Shown piece by piece: positions 1 to 9,296 of a stretch of DNA of 64,000 nt. The stretch is from Effusibacillus dendaii. Lineage in GTDB: Bacteria > Bacillota > Bacilli > Tumebacillales > Effusibacillaceae. How positions within the stretch are numbered: position 1 is the stretch's first letter; every line of letters begins with the position of its first letter. Both the position numbers and the translations under genes were made by a program. The notes below the pieces were generated by a model. That model was not told the origin of the DNA. It saw only the letters and a program-made list of their open reading frames with translations, and did not search any database. The stretch covers positions 2,755,001-2,819,000 of the forward strand of contig NZ_AP023366.1 of assembly GCF_015097055.1 (NCBI RefSeq). Reading direction: 5' to 3'.

Positions 1-167
1 AACTGCCATATTGCCAGTTGAACTGTAATTTGAGATTAGTGCCATCTTCTAAATCCGTGGTATTTCATTATCTTAGAAGCTTACCGCAAGCCATTTACAT
101 AGTCTGACCCCAGCCACGAGAAAACGGGTGTCCCATGTGTCCCCGGCGAACGGAGATGTATGCGATC

Positions 168-192
168 CCTTGGTGAGCCGTTACCCCACCAA
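168..192 (-). other. 16S rRNA-like fragment (helix 11 region)
   Basis: Read on the minus strand, these 25 bases match the well-known 16S rRNA segment around E. coli positions 240-270 (TTGGTGGGGTAACGG followed by CTCACCAAGG) as I remember it. The similarity fades quickly on both sides, so this is at most a fragment. Next to it, positions 102-146 carry GGGGACAC/GGGACACC-type sequence and GGGGTCAGAC, words often seen beside REP-associated transposases. The rest of 1-237 shows no gene. Confidence 0.45.
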
Positions 193-237
193 TCTATAGG
201 GGAAAAGAATTACAACATGAAGGAGAAATGGAAAAAC

Positions 238-2235
238 ATGAGTTTGCAAAATAATTTGGATCAAGTAGCTGTTAACACGATACGAACCCTTTCTATTGAT
301 GGAGTGGAAAAGGCCAATTCCGGCCATCCTGGCATGCCGATGGGGGCCGCGCCAATGGCATATGTATTGTGGAGTCGCTTTTTGAGGCACAATCCGGTTA
401 ATCCAAAATGGTTCGACCGAGATCGCTTTGTTCTCTCAGCCGGACATGGTTCCATGCTGTTATATAGTTTGTTGCATCTGTTTGGATATGAAGTTACTAT
501 CGACGACCTGAAAAATTTCCGGCAATGGGGTAGCCGTACACCCGGTCACCCTGAATATGGTCATACGCCCGGTGTGGAAGCTACGACAGGTCCGCTCGGA
601 CAAGGGATCAGCATGGCGGTCGGAATGGCGCTGGCAGAAAGGCACCTTGCGGCGTTGTTTAATCGTCCCGGATTTGAGATGATCGATCATTATACCTACA
701 CGATTTGCGGGGATGGGGATCTGATGGAAGGGATTTCCGCAGAAGCCTGTTCATTAGCTGGCCATCTGAAGTTAGGACGCTTGATTGTTCTGTACGATTC
801 AAACGATATATCACTGGACGGGGAAACCCATTTTTCATTTACAGAAGATGTGGCGAAACGATATGAAGCATATGGCTGGCAAGTATTGCGTGTGGAAAAT
901 GGGAATGATCTGGAAGAAATTGCACAGGCTTTGGAAAAAGCGAAACAGGAGCAAGAGCGTCCAACCTTGATTGAAGTCCGCACCACGATTGGATTTGGCA
1001 GTCCGAATCGGGCGGGAACATCTTCTGTGCACGGATCTCCGCTCGGTGCGGAAGAATCGAAATTGGTAAAAGAGGCTTATAACTGGCCGTATGAACCATT
1101 CCATGTTCCGGACGAAGTCCGGCAGCTGTTTGCTGGCTTCCAGGAACAAGGGAAGCAACAAGAGGCTGCATGGAATGACAAATTCAAACGTTACCAGCAG
1201 GAGTTTCCGGAGCTGGCAAAGGATTTTCTAGACGCCATTGAAAATCGGCTGCCTGTCGGTTGGGATTCTTCTCTGCCTAAATTCAATCCGGAAGACGGCA
1301 AAATCGCAACACGGGATGCCTCCGGAAAAGCGCTGAATGCGATTGCAAAAGCGGTTCCCTTTTTCCTGGGAGGTTCGGCCGATTTGGCTTCTTCCAATAA
1401 AACCGCTTTGAAAGATATGGGGAATTTGAGTGCCAATAGTTACGGTGGCCGCAACATCTGGTTTGGTGTTCGGGAACACGCCATGGGAGCGATTCTGAAC
1501 GGAATGATGCTGCATGGCGGAGTGAAAGTATTTGGCGGAACGTTCTTTGTGTTCTCCGATTATTTGCGCCCTGCCATGCGTCTGTCCGCGTTGATGAAAC
1601 AGCCGGTCATTTATGTTTTGACGCATGACAGCATTGCCGTAGGGGAAGACGGTCCCACTCACCAACCGATTGAACATCTGGCGGCGCTGCGCGTGATACC
1701 GGGAATGACGGTGATTCGTCCAGCCGACGCAAATGAAACGGTGGCCGCCTACCGATATGCCGTGGCGGATAGCGAAGGACCGGTATCTGTTGTGCTGTCG
1801 CGCCAAGGTCTTCCTGTACTGCCGGGAACTGACTGCTTGGCAGCTGAAAAATTGGCGAAAGGCGCTTATGTGCTGGCTGATGTGGAGAATCCGCAGGTTA
1901 TTTTGATAGCGAGCGGTTCGGAAGTCAGCTTGGCGATGCAAGCACAGCAGGAACTGAATCAAAAAGGAATTGCGACACGGGTCGTAAGCATGCCAAGCTG
2001 GGAGTTATTCGATAAACAGCCCCAATCTTACAAAGATGAAGTTCTGCCGCCGAATGTAAAGAAACGAGTGGCGATTGAAATGGGGCATCCGATGGGCTGG
2101 GAAAAATATGTGGGAGAACAAGGCACGGTGATCGGTATCACAGGTTTTGGGGCATCCGCACCAGGCGAAAAGGTAATGGACGAATATGGATTCACGGTGC
2201 AAAATGTCGTATCTAAGGTAGGGCAACTGCTGTAA
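238..2235 (+). CDS. tkt: Transketolase
   Basis: This thiamine-diphosphate enzyme moves two-carbon ketol units between sugar phosphates in the non-oxidative pentose phosphate pathway. The 665-residue length is normal. The N-terminal PP domain carries GHGSM (near residue 67) and the TPP/Mg motif GDGDLMEG (near 157). The Pyr domain has the catalytic glutamate in FGVREHAMG (near 411) and the [15 protein letters not shown] block. The chosen ATG follows AAGGAG at 220-225 with a 12-base spacer. An in-frame ATG at 217 lacks a good ribosome site but cannot be excluded. It appears monocistronic. Confidence 0.97.
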   Translation: MSLQNNLDQVAVNTIRTLSIDGVEKANSGHPGMPMGAAPMAYVLWSRFLRHNPVNPKWFDRDRFVLSAGHGSMLLYSLLHLFGYEVTIDDLKNFRQWGSRTPGHPEYGHTPGVEATTGPLGQGISMAVGMALAERHLAALFNRPGFEMIDHYTYTICGDGDLMEGISAEACSLAGHLKLGRLIVLYDSNDISLDGETHFSFTEDVAKRYEAYGWQVLRVENGNDLEEIAQALEKAKQEQERPTLIEVRTTIGFGSPNRAGTSSVHGSPLGAEESKLVKEAYNWPYEPFHVPDEVRQLFAGFQEQGKQQEAAWNDKFKRYQQEFPELAKDFLDAIENRLPVGWDSSLPKFNPEDGKIATRDASGKALNAIAKAVPFFLGGSADLASSNKTALKDMGNLSANSYGGRNIWFGVREHAMGAILNGMMLHGGVKVFGGTFFVFSDYLRPAMRLSALMKQPVIYVLTHDSIAVGEDGPTHQPIEHLAALRVIPGMTVIRPADANETVAAYRYAVADSEGPVSVVLSRQGLPVLPGTDCLAAEKLAKGAYVLADVENPQVILIASGSEVSLAMQAQQELNQKGIATRVVSMPSWELFDKQPQSYKDEVLPPNVKKRVAIEMGHPMGWEKYVGEQGTVIGITGFGASAPGEKVMDEYGFTVQNVVSKVGQLL

Positions 2236-2365
2236 AAAGGTAAATGATTCCGGCAAATCGTTCATAAAACGTTCAATCACTGCATACGTAAACGGTGATA
2301 CGATGGGAATAAAGGTACTAGCATTGTCTCGGTCATTGTGGCCGGGCCATTTAGGAGGGAAACAC

Positions 2366-2827
2366 ATGAATAAAATGGCAACATTACTTGGAATTGCCGT
2401 TGTATCTGTTGGCGTACTTGCTGGATGTGGGGGGCAGCAGCAATCAGCATCCAATAATACGTCCACATCTAACAATGCGTCCACACCTGCAGCGAGCTCC
2501 AGTCAAACTTCGAATGCTTCTGGCAAAACGTCTGACAACGCGGCAACAAACGCGGCGGAAGTTAAAATCGTAGCATCCAACTATAAATTCGATGTTCCTG
2601 CAACCGAAATTAAATCTGGCCAGCCTGTGAAACTGGTATTCTCAACCAAAGAGGGCGTGCACGGGTTTGCAATCAAAGATACGAACATTAAAGTGGATGC
2701 GGTAACGGCGGGCAATGACAAAACGGTTACCTGGACTCCGGATAAACCGGGTGAATATGAACTGTACTGCTCGACCATGTGCGGAACAGGTCATGCTGAC
2801 ATGCACACCAAACTGGTTGTAAAATAG
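2366..2827 (+). CDS. Cupredoxin-domain lipoprotein with CuA-type site
   Basis: The 153-residue protein starts with a lipoprotein signal peptide (hydrophobic stretch, then lipobox LAGC), followed by a Ser/Asn/Thr-rich linker of about 45 residues and a cupredoxin domain. Its last 30 residues hold CSTMCGTGHADM, the C-x3-C-x3-H-x2-M pattern of the binuclear CuA centre of cytochrome oxidase subunit II, and an upstream histidine (VHGF) completes the ligand set. It is probably anchored outside the membrane and carries electrons or copper; the partner is unknown because no oxidase genes are near. The start follows TAGGAGGG at 2352-2359. Confidence 0.88.
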   Translation: MNKMATLLGIAVVSVGVLAGCGGQQQSASNNTSTSNNASTPAASSSQTSNASGKTSDNAATNAAEVKIVASNYKFDVPATEIKSGQPVKLVFSTKEGVHGFAIKDTNIKVDAVTAGNDKTVTWTPDKPGEYELYCSTMCGTGHADMHTKLVVK

Positions 2828-2846
2828 TAACAAATGAAGGAACGAC

Positions 2847-2877
2847 AAAACCTCGGGCGACCGGGGTTTATTTTTTT
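2847..2877 (+). terminator. Rho-independent terminator after the cupredoxin gene
   Basis: AACCTCGG and CCGGGGTT form an 8-bp stem (one G-T pair) around a GCGA loop, followed by a T-rich run. Confidence 0.85.
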
Positions 2878-2885
2878 AATAGTGA

Positions 2886-2922
2886 TTGAAATAATATGCA
2901 TATAAATGTATAATCATTCATA
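2886..2922 (+). promoter_or_regulatory. argC operon promoter with two overlapping ARG boxes
   Basis: The promoter reads TTGAAA (2886-2891), a 17-base spacer, and a perfect TATAAT (2909-2914). Two ARG boxes match the Bacillus ArgR/AhrC consensus (TGNAT, four A/T, ATNCA core with A/T flanks) at 17 of 18 positions each: 2895-2912 and 2905-2922. They overlap each other and the -10, so bound ArgR would block RNA polymerase. The arginine genes directly downstream support the call. Confidence 0.85.
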
Positions 2923-2966
2923 TCGTTTTATATCGAAAAAAGCACCATCAGCAGGAGAGGATAAAT

Positions 2967-4004
2967 ATGATTCGGACCGCGATTATCGGAGCGTCAGGAT
3001 ATACGGGGATTGAATTGCTCAGGTTGCTGCATCGCCATCCGCAGGCAGAGGTGACAATGGTAACAGGGGATTCAACGGCAGGAAAACAGATCACCGAAGT
3101 GTACCCGCATCTGCAGGAGATCTATCAGCAGACGGTGGAGGCGGTAGACCCGCAGCGAATAGCGGAACAAGCGGACATTGCGTTTCTTGCGATGCCAAGC
3201 GGTCACGCGACAGAGATTGTGCCTGCGCTGTTAACAAACGGCATTCGCGTCATCGATTTAGGCGGCGATTTGCGGCTGCCTGCCGATCTCTACCGGACCT
3301 GGTACGGGAAAAATCCGGTTCCGGCAGATGTGCAGCAACAAGCGGTGTATGGTCTTTCCGAATGGTTCTGCGATGAAATCCAAAATGCCCGTTTGATTGC
3401 AAACCCCGGTTGCTATCCGACAGCTACGCTGCTGGCTTTACTGCCTCTGGTGAAAGCGGGAGCGATTGAACCGGATTCGATTATAGTGGATGCGAAATCT
3501 GGCGTATCGGGCGCTGGACGAGGCGTTGCACTCGGGTCGCTTTTTTCCGAAGTGAATGAGAATTTTAAAGCATACAAAGTGAATCAGCACCAACACACTC
3601 CGGAAATTGAACAGCAGTTGGCGCGGGTGGCGGGCGAACAGATAACGGTTACGTTTACGCCCCATTTGGTTCCGATGACCAGAGGGATTTTGGCGACTTG
3701 TTACGGCAAAGTCAAGGAAGGCTGGACACAACGCCGCTTGATGGACTTGTATACAGACGTTTATGCAGGAAAGTCTTTTGTACGGATCCGACCGTTCGGA
3801 AATTATCCGCAGACAAAAGAAGTGACCGGCAGCAATTTCTGTGATATCGGGCTGTCGCTTGACGAACGGACGGGGCGCCTGACGGTCTTGTCGGCGATCG
3901 ACAATCTGGTGAAGGGTGCTTCCGGTCAAGCGGTGCAAAATCTTAACATCATGACGGGGATGCCGGAGACGGAAGGTTTGTTGTCTGTACCGATGTATCC
4001 GTAG
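2967..4004 (+). CDS. argC: N-acetyl-gamma-glutamyl-phosphate reductase
   Basis: ArgC reduces N-acetylglutamyl phosphate to the semialdehyde with NADPH, the third step of arginine synthesis. The 345 residues start with the nucleotide-binding GASGYTG motif (8-14), and the catalytic cysteine lies in NPGCYPTA near residue 149. The start has GGAGAGG upstream. It is the first gene of argCJBD and sits directly behind the ArgR-type promoter; argJ follows after 15 bases. Confidence 0.97.
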   Translation: MIRTAIIGASGYTGIELLRLLHRHPQAEVTMVTGDSTAGKQITEVYPHLQEIYQQTVEAVDPQRIAEQADIAFLAMPSGHATEIVPALLTNGIRVIDLGGDLRLPADLYRTWYGKNPVPADVQQQAVYGLSEWFCDEIQNARLIANPGCYPTATLLALLPLVKAGAIEPDSIIVDAKSGVSGAGRGVALGSLFSEVNENFKAYKVNQHQHTPEIEQQLARVAGEQITVTFTPHLVPMTRGILATCYGKVKEGWTQRRLMDLYTDVYAGKSFVRIRPFGNYPQTKEVTGSNFCDIGLSLDERTGRLTVLSAIDNLVKGASGQAVQNLNIMTGMPETEGLLSVPMYP

Positions 4005-4019
4005 GAGGAATCTAAACAG

Positions 4020-5246
4020 ATGGGCAGTCCATTTTCAATTCTTGCAAATGGCGGGGTCACGTCCGCTAAAGGATATAAGGCAGCCGGTGTAGCGGCAGGC
4101 ATTAAGAACGGAAAAAAAGAAAAACGAGATGTGGCGCTGCTCGTGTCGGACGTACCGGCTGCTGCTGCCGGGGTCTATACCACCAACGCGGTTCAGGCGG
4201 CTCCTCTGCTTGTTACAAAAGAAACAGTCTCGCAAAATGGGCTCCTGCAGGCAGTCATTGTCAATGCCGGCAATGCAAACGCCTGTACAGGCGAGCAGGG
4301 TATGAAGGACGCCCGCCGGATGCAGGAATTAACGGCAGAAGCGTTGCAGATCAAAGCGGAACATGTAGCCGTTGCATCGACAGGTGTAATTGGTGTTTTA
4401 ATGCCGATGGACCGGGTATCCGCCGGTATTGCGGAAGCAGGCAAAATGGTCAGCCTGGAAGGCGGCTCTGATTTTTCGGAAGCGATTTTGACGACCGACC
4501 TGGTGAAGAAGGAAATCGCTGTCCAGTTGGAAATTGACGGACAGGCGGTAACCATTGGCGGTGCTGCGAAAGGGTCTGGCATGATCCACCCGAACATGGC
4601 CACGATGCTTGGATTTATTACAACAGACGCGAAAATCGGGCAAACCGACTTGCAAGAACTGTTGCGGCAGGTTACAACTCGAACATTTAACCGGATCACA
4701 GTCGATGGGGATACCAGCACGAACGACATGGTGATTGTGCTTGCCAACGGGAAAGCGAAAAACCAGACATTGTCCCCTTCTCATCCGGCGTGGAGCCAAT
4801 TTGTCGAGGCGTTTGAACATGTAGCGCTTTATCTGGCGAAATCGATTGCCCGTGATGGGGAAGGCGCGACTCGGCTGGTTGTCGCCGAAGTGACGGGCGC
4901 CCGCTCGGAATCCGATGCGGAAATGGCGGCCAAAACGATTGTCGGGTCGAGTCTCGTCAAAACGGCTGTATTCGGTGCAGATGCCAATTGGGGACGATTA
5001 ATGATGGCGGTTGGAAAATCGGGTGCTTTCGTAGACCCCAACCAGGTAGAGATATGGATTGGATCTGTAAAAGTGGCGGAAAACGGGATGGGACTGGATT
5101 TTGACGAAGAAGCAGCCACGAAAGAACTGCAGCAAGATCCGGTTGTTTTTCGAATCAATCTGAATGTCGGTCAAGGTAAGGCAACTGCCTACGGATGCGA
5201 TCTGACTTATGAATATGTGAAGATTAATGGCAGTTACAGAACCTGA
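4020..5246 (+). CDS. argJ: Glutamate N-acetyltransferase / amino-acid acetyltransferase
   Basis: ArgJ transfers the acetyl group from N-acetylornithine to glutamate, recycling it, and in bifunctional forms also uses acetyl-CoA. The 408-residue precursor has the self-cleavage site in NMATMLGF, where Thr195 becomes the N-terminal nucleophile of the beta chain. The GSGMIHPN motif precedes it. AGGAGGAA at 4003-4010 overlaps the argC stop and sets the start. Whether this copy is bifunctional cannot be read from sequence alone; the separate synthase-like gene at 9297-9812 raises the question. Confidence 0.96.
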   Translation: MGSPFSILANGGVTSAKGYKAAGVAAGIKNGKKEKRDVALLVSDVPAAAAGVYTTNAVQAAPLLVTKETVSQNGLLQAVIVNAGNANACTGEQGMKDARRMQELTAEALQIKAEHVAVASTGVIGVLMPMDRVSAGIAEAGKMVSLEGGSDFSEAILTTDLVKKEIAVQLEIDGQAVTIGGAAKGSGMIHPNMATMLGFITTDAKIGQTDLQELLRQVTTRTFNRITVDGDTSTNDMVIVLANGKAKNQTLSPSHPAWSQFVEAFEHVALYLAKSIARDGEGATRLVVAEVTGARSESDAEMAAKTIVGSSLVKTAVFGADANWGRLMMAVGKSGAFVDPNQVEIWIGSVKVAENGMGLDFDEEAATKELQQDPVVFRINLNVGQGKATAYGCDLTYEYVKINGSYRT

Positions 5247-5338
5247 TCCGGCTGGTGACGGGAATTGCATGTGAGGCAGCAGGCATCTCATGTGATTTCA
5301 AACGTTTGGGAACGGGCATAAGCGAGGGGAGACGGAAC

Positions 5339-6199
5339 ATGCAGGAATGGGCGGAAAAGGCGTCGGTGCTGATTGAGGCGTTGCCCTACATACAGCGGTT
5401 TGCCGGCAAAACGATGGTTATCAAATACGGCGGTTCTGCCATGGGGGGACCGTTTGAACAGGTGATTCTGGACATCATCTGGTTGAAACAGGCGGGAATT
5501 CGTCCCGTTGTCGTGCATGGCGGCGGAAAAGAGATTTCCAGCTTTCTGCAAAGACTGCAGGTGGAATCGCGGTTTGTTGACGGCTTGCGGGTGACAGACG
5601 GGGAAACGATGAATGCGGTCGAAATGGTGCTGGGCGGCAGTATCAACAAACGGATTGCGGCTACGTTTTACAAAAATGGGGCGGCAGCCGTAGGCTTGAC
5701 CGGTGTAGACGGCGGGTTGCTGAAAGTCAGACAGAAACGGCAGGATTTAGGGCAGGTAGGGGAAGTGGTCAGCGTCAATCATGATTTTCTCGACCAGCTT
5801 CTGAATGCGGGCGTAGTGCCTGTTATTGCTCCCATTGGAGTCGACGAAAACGGTGTTCGCTACAACGTAAATGCCGATTCGGCGGCAGGTGCCATTGCAG
5901 GCGCGCTGCATGCCGAGAAATTGGTGTTGTTGACAGATGTGCCAGGGATTATGAGGGATACGGCGAATGGAAAACAGATTCTCAACCAGGTGACGCCGAA
6001 ACAGATTCAACAATTGATTGAGGAAGGACAAATCACAGGCGGTATGGTGCCGAAAGTGGAGGCCTGTTTGCAGGCGCTGCAAGCGGGGGCCAAGCATGTG
6101 CATATTTTGAATGGTGAAGAGCCGCATGCGCTGCTGCTTGAAGTGTTTACGGATAAAGGAATTGGAACTATGGTGATCGGGGGAAATCCGAATGAGTGA
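5339..6199 (+). CDS. argB: Acetylglutamate kinase
   Basis: ArgB phosphorylates N-acetylglutamate with ATP, the second and usually controlled step of the pathway. The 286-residue protein has the amino-acid-kinase motifs KYGGSAMGG, VVHGGGKEI and LLTDVPGI. Before the first glycine motif it keeps an extended helix (VLIEALPYIQRFAGK) of the kind found in arginine-inhibited hexameric kinases, so feedback inhibition is likely (inference from family knowledge). The start follows GAGGGGAGA. A longer in-frame reading from 5255 has no ribosome site. Its stop overlaps argD by 8 bases. Confidence 0.95.
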   Translation: MQEWAEKASVLIEALPYIQRFAGKTMVIKYGGSAMGGPFEQVILDIIWLKQAGIRPVVVHGGGKEISSFLQRLQVESRFVDGLRVTDGETMNAVEMVLGGSINKRIAATFYKNGAAAVGLTGVDGGLLKVRQKRQDLGQVGEVVSVNHDFLDQLLNAGVVPVIAPIGVDENGVRYNVNADSAAGAIAGALHAEKLVLLTDVPGIMRDTANGKQILNQVTPKQIQQLIEEGQITGGMVPKVEACLQALQAGAKHVHILNGEEPHALLLEVFTDKGIGTMVIGGNPNE

Positions 6200-7370
6200 G
6201 AATCATGTGATGCAGACGTACGGCCGCTGGCCGATTGAGGCGGCACGGGGGGAAGGCGTTTGGCTGTATGATACGGGGGGGAAGAAATACCTCGATTTTA
6301 CAGCCGGGATTGCGGTTACCGCATTGGGACACGCACATCCGGTTGTGGCAAAGGCGATTTCCGAACAGGCGACCCAACTGTTGCATTGTTCCAATCTGTT
6401 TCATATTCCCAGCCAGATCGAACTTGCCAACAAATTGGTAGAGTTATCCTGCTGTGACAAAGTGTTTTTTTCCAATTCGGGGGCAGAAGCGATCGAAGGT
6501 GCGATCAAAATGGCCCGCCGTTACGCGAGTCAGACATATGGCCGGGAAAAATACGAAATCATCACATTTGAACATTCCTTCCACGGACGGACGATGGGGG
6601 CGTTATCGGCTACCTGTCAACCGAAGTACCAGGAAGGATTCGGGCCGCTGGTACCCGGTTTTTTGTATGCCAAATCGGGTGATTTGGATTCGGTGCAATC
6701 GCTGATCTCGCACAAAACGTGTGCCGTTTTGCTGGAACCGGTACAAGGAGAAGGTGGAGTACGGCCTTTTACAGCAGAATTTTTGCAGGCGGTAAGGGAA
6801 CTTTGTGACCGGCACAGAGCACTGTTGATTTTTGATGAAGTGCAGACGGGCGTGGGAAGAACCGGCACATTTTTTGCTTATGAACAATTCGGAGTGGAGC
6901 CGGATATCGTCGCTTTGGCGAAAGGATTGGCGAATGGAGTGCCGATCGGGGCGGTGCTGGCCAAACAGAAGATTGCGGATGTGATGGTGCCTGGCACACA
7001 TGCCAGCACATTCGGCGGCAATCCGCTGGCCACAACGGCTGCGCTTGCAACCGTCGGAACCTTGCTGGAACAGCATATTATGCAACATGTCCAGGAAATG
7101 GGCCATTATCTGATGGAGAAATTGCAGACGCTCGTGACAAAATATCCGATGGCAAAAGAAGTTCGCGGACTGGGCCTGTTGGTCGGATTGGAACTGGACC
7201 GTCCGGCTGCCGACATTGTAAAAGCTTGTCTGGAAAAAGGGCTGTTGTTGACGGTGGCTGGCGGCAGTGCGCTGCGGTTTACGCCTGCCTTAATCGTAGA
7301 AAAGGAACATATCGATCAGGCGGTATCCATACTGGAATCGGTATTGGCGGAGTCGACCGCATCGGTATAA
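6192..7370 (+). CDS. argD: Acetylornithine aminotransferase
   Basis: This PLP-dependent class III aminotransferase converts N-acetylglutamate semialdehyde to N-acetylornithine using glutamate. The 392 residues match the family. The PLP lysine is Lys244 in LAKGLANG, and the cofactor-binding DEVQTGVGRTG block precedes it. The ATG lies inside the end of argB, pointing to translational coupling. A short GTCT-TTCG-AGAC hairpin lies in the 68-base gap downstream but has no T run, so transcription probably continues into the next gene. Confidence 0.95.
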   Translation: MSENHVMQTYGRWPIEAARGEGVWLYDTGGKKYLDFTAGIAVTALGHAHPVVAKAISEQATQLLHCSNLFHIPSQIELANKLVELSCCDKVFFSNSGAEAIEGAIKMARRYASQTYGREKYEIITFEHSFHGRTMGALSATCQPKYQEGFGPLVPGFLYAKSGDLDSVQSLISHKTCAVLLEPVQGEGGVRPFTAEFLQAVRELCDRHRALLIFDEVQTGVGRTGTFFAYEQFGVEPDIVALAKGLANGVPIGAVLAKQKIADVMVPGTHASTFGGNPLATTAALATVGTLLEQHIMQHVQEMGHYLMEKLQTLVTKYPMAKEVRGLGLLVGLELDRPAADIVKACLEKGLLLTVAGGSALRFTPALIVEKEHIDQAVSILESVLAESTASV

Positions 7371-7438
7371 GCATAAATCCCCGTCTTTCGAGACAGGTTA
7401 AGGAAGAAGCCGAAAACCGCGATTGAGGAGACGGGATC

Positions 7439-9145
7439 ATGGACATAAATTCAACCGACCCAACACTGCAAAACAGCGGTGCTGGAGTTGAGTCCGCGCA
7501 GCCGACATCAAACAAACTGAAAACGCCATGGAACAACCGAACGGTTGCCGAGTTGATTCTGGATCAGTTAAAGCTGTGGGGAGTAAAGCGAATATACGGT
7601 GTTGTGGGTGACGCGATTTTAGGACTGCTGGATGCGATCGCCAAGCAGGACGAGATTCGTTTTATTGCTGTGAAACATGAGTCGGCGGCAGCCATGATGG
7701 CGTCTGCGGAGGCCAAGTTGACAGGTGCGCTGGCCGTTTGTGCGGCTACTATGGGGCCGGGGTTGGGCAATCTGTTGAACGGATTGGGTGACGCCTATCT
7801 GGATAAAGCGCCTGTTCTGGTGATTACCGGGCAAGCGCCGACTGATAAGATTGGCACCGAATACAAACAGTATATTAACCAGCAGGAACTGATCAGACCG
7901 CTTGCGGCTTACAGCACACAGCTCGTAAGCCCTTTCGCGGTTGTTGAAGTCCTGGTCAAAGCGATGCAAACCTCTCTTACACAGGGGGCAGTCAGCCATC
8001 TCTCCATCCCCAAAGACATGTTTACGATGTTGATTCCTTCAAAGCTGCGCCCGAAAGCCACGGTCATAAAGGGAGCGGCGGCATTCCAAAAGGAGGATCT
8101 GCAACAAGCGCTGCAAATCATGGAATCTGCCAAACAACCGATGATTTTGGCAGGAATCGGAGCGAAACAGGCCGCTTCCCAGCTTGAAAAATTGGCCCGG
8201 CAGTGGGGGGCCGGCATATTGCTAAGCCTCGGGGCCAAAGGCATTCTGCCGGAGAGTTCCGACTATCTGTTGGGCGGCATTGGTCAGGGCGGCAATCCAT
8301 ATGCGGCAGATGTTTTCAAACAGGCAGATGTTGTGCTGCTTGTTGGGGATACATGGTGGCCGGAAGGGTATGTGCCTACAGATGCGCGGATTATCCAGAT
8401 CGACAATGATCCAGTCAATATCGCCAAGGGAATCCCTGTAGAAGTGGGCATTGTGGCTCAGTCACAAACGGTGGTTCCGTTGTTGGCAGAAAGTTTATCC
8501 AGTTACAAGGAAAATGACGATTGGATTTCCAGGTGGAAATCGGTCAAGCAGAGGTGGCAGAAGGAAAACGAGCAGGAAGGAAAGCAGTCTGGCTCTCCTA
8601 TCCACCCGGCACGGGTTGTCCGCGCAGTTGAAATGGCCGTACAGCCGGATGCGATCATTGCGCTGGATACAGGGAACCATACCGTTTGGATCAATCGAAA
8701 TTTCCGCGCCCAGAAGCAAGAGTTTCTGTTTTCCGGTGAATGGCGTACGATGGGCTTTGGACTGCCTGCTGCCATAGCAGCAAAACTGGTCTATCCGGAA
8801 AGACAAGTGGTGTGTATCGTCGGTGACGGCGGCATTGAAATGGTGTTAGCCGAGTTGTTGACAACTGTCCGCTACAAGCTGCCAATCATCGTAATTGTGT
8901 TGAACAACCATTCGCTGCAAATGGAAAGGGACAAAATGCAGGCTGGTGGATTTCAAGATACGGGCAGCACGGAATTGACCAACCCCGATTTTGTAAAATT
9001 GGCGGAAGCGTGTGGCTGGCAAGGAATTCGTGTCGATCGGGATAATCAACTGGACACAGCTTTACAACAAGCGCTCTCCCGCAATAAACCGACCCTTGTG
9101 GATATAACAACCTCTGCCGTAATGCACCCGGAAACGAAAGCATAA
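7439..9145 (+). CDS. TPP-dependent enzyme, pyruvate oxidase/acetolactate synthase-like
   Basis: The 568-residue protein has the three-domain plan of the POX/AHAS family: an N-terminal Pyr domain with the activating glutamate (KHESAAA, Glu81), a central domain, and a C-terminal PP domain with GDGGIEM (near 461) and a downstream NN pair. It most resembles the YdaP/pyruvate-oxidase type rather than IlvB, judging by LWGVKRIYGVVGD and the absence of an IlvN partner. The ATG follows GAGGAGA. Its place behind argD is unusual and its substrate is not decided here. Confidence 0.82.
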   Translation: MDINSTDPTLQNSGAGVESAQPTSNKLKTPWNNRTVAELILDQLKLWGVKRIYGVVGDAILGLLDAIAKQDEIRFIAVKHESAAAMMASAEAKLTGALAVCAATMGPGLGNLLNGLGDAYLDKAPVLVITGQAPTDKIGTEYKQYINQQELIRPLAAYSTQLVSPFAVVEVLVKAMQTSLTQGAVSHLSIPKDMFTMLIPSKLRPKATVIKGAAAFQKEDLQQALQIMESAKQPMILAGIGAKQAASQLEKLARQWGAGILLSLGAKGILPESSDYLLGGIGQGGNPYAADVFKQADVVLLVGDTWWPEGYVPTDARIIQIDNDPVNIAKGIPVEVGIVAQSQTVVPLLAESLSSYKENDDWISRWKSVKQRWQKENEQEGKQSGSPIHPARVVRAVEMAVQPDAIIALDTGNHTVWINRNFRAQKQEFLFSGEWRTMGFGLPAAIAAKLVYPERQVVCIVGDGGIEMVLAELLTTVRYKLPIIVIVLNNHSLQMERDKMQAGGFQDTGSTELTNPDFVKLAEACGWQGIRVDRDNQLDTALQQALSRNKPTLVDITTSAVMHPETKA

Positions 9146-9148
9146 GTA

Positions 9149-9188
9149 AAAGCCCCGGGAAAGTACATTTCTGCTTTGCCAGGGCTTT
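9149..9188. terminator. Probable terminator hairpin between convergent genes
   Basis: AAAGCCC and GGGCTTT pair with a partly paired interior. The plus-strand T run is short; on the minus strand TTTTA follows, so it may serve both directions. Confidence 0.5.
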
Positions 9189-9190
9189 CG

Positions 9191-9290
9191 TTTCACTATC
9201 GGAAAGTGTAATTTAAAGCGTGCGATAGTATAAGTTCAACTAGGCTTCCGTCTGCGCCAAAGGCTTAACGAAAGCCAAGTTTTCTTTATG
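9191..9290 (+). repeat. Interspersed intergenic repeat, copy 1
   Basis: About 100 bases that align, at roughly 70-75% identity by eye, with 58572-58667. Shared blocks include TTTCACTAT at the left, GGCTTCCG in the middle and AAGCCAAGTTTTCTTTATG at the right. The right half forms a hairpin (ACTAGGCTTC with GAAAGCCAAGT) followed by TTTTCTTTAT, so the element can also act as a terminator for the upstream plus-strand gene. Confidence 0.7.
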
Positions 9291-9296
9291 GCTGCT

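Noticed and set aside
2886-2966. Riboswitch or T-box leader for argC
   Set aside because: The leader is under 50 bases and contains ARG boxes but no specifier-loop or antiterminator elements.
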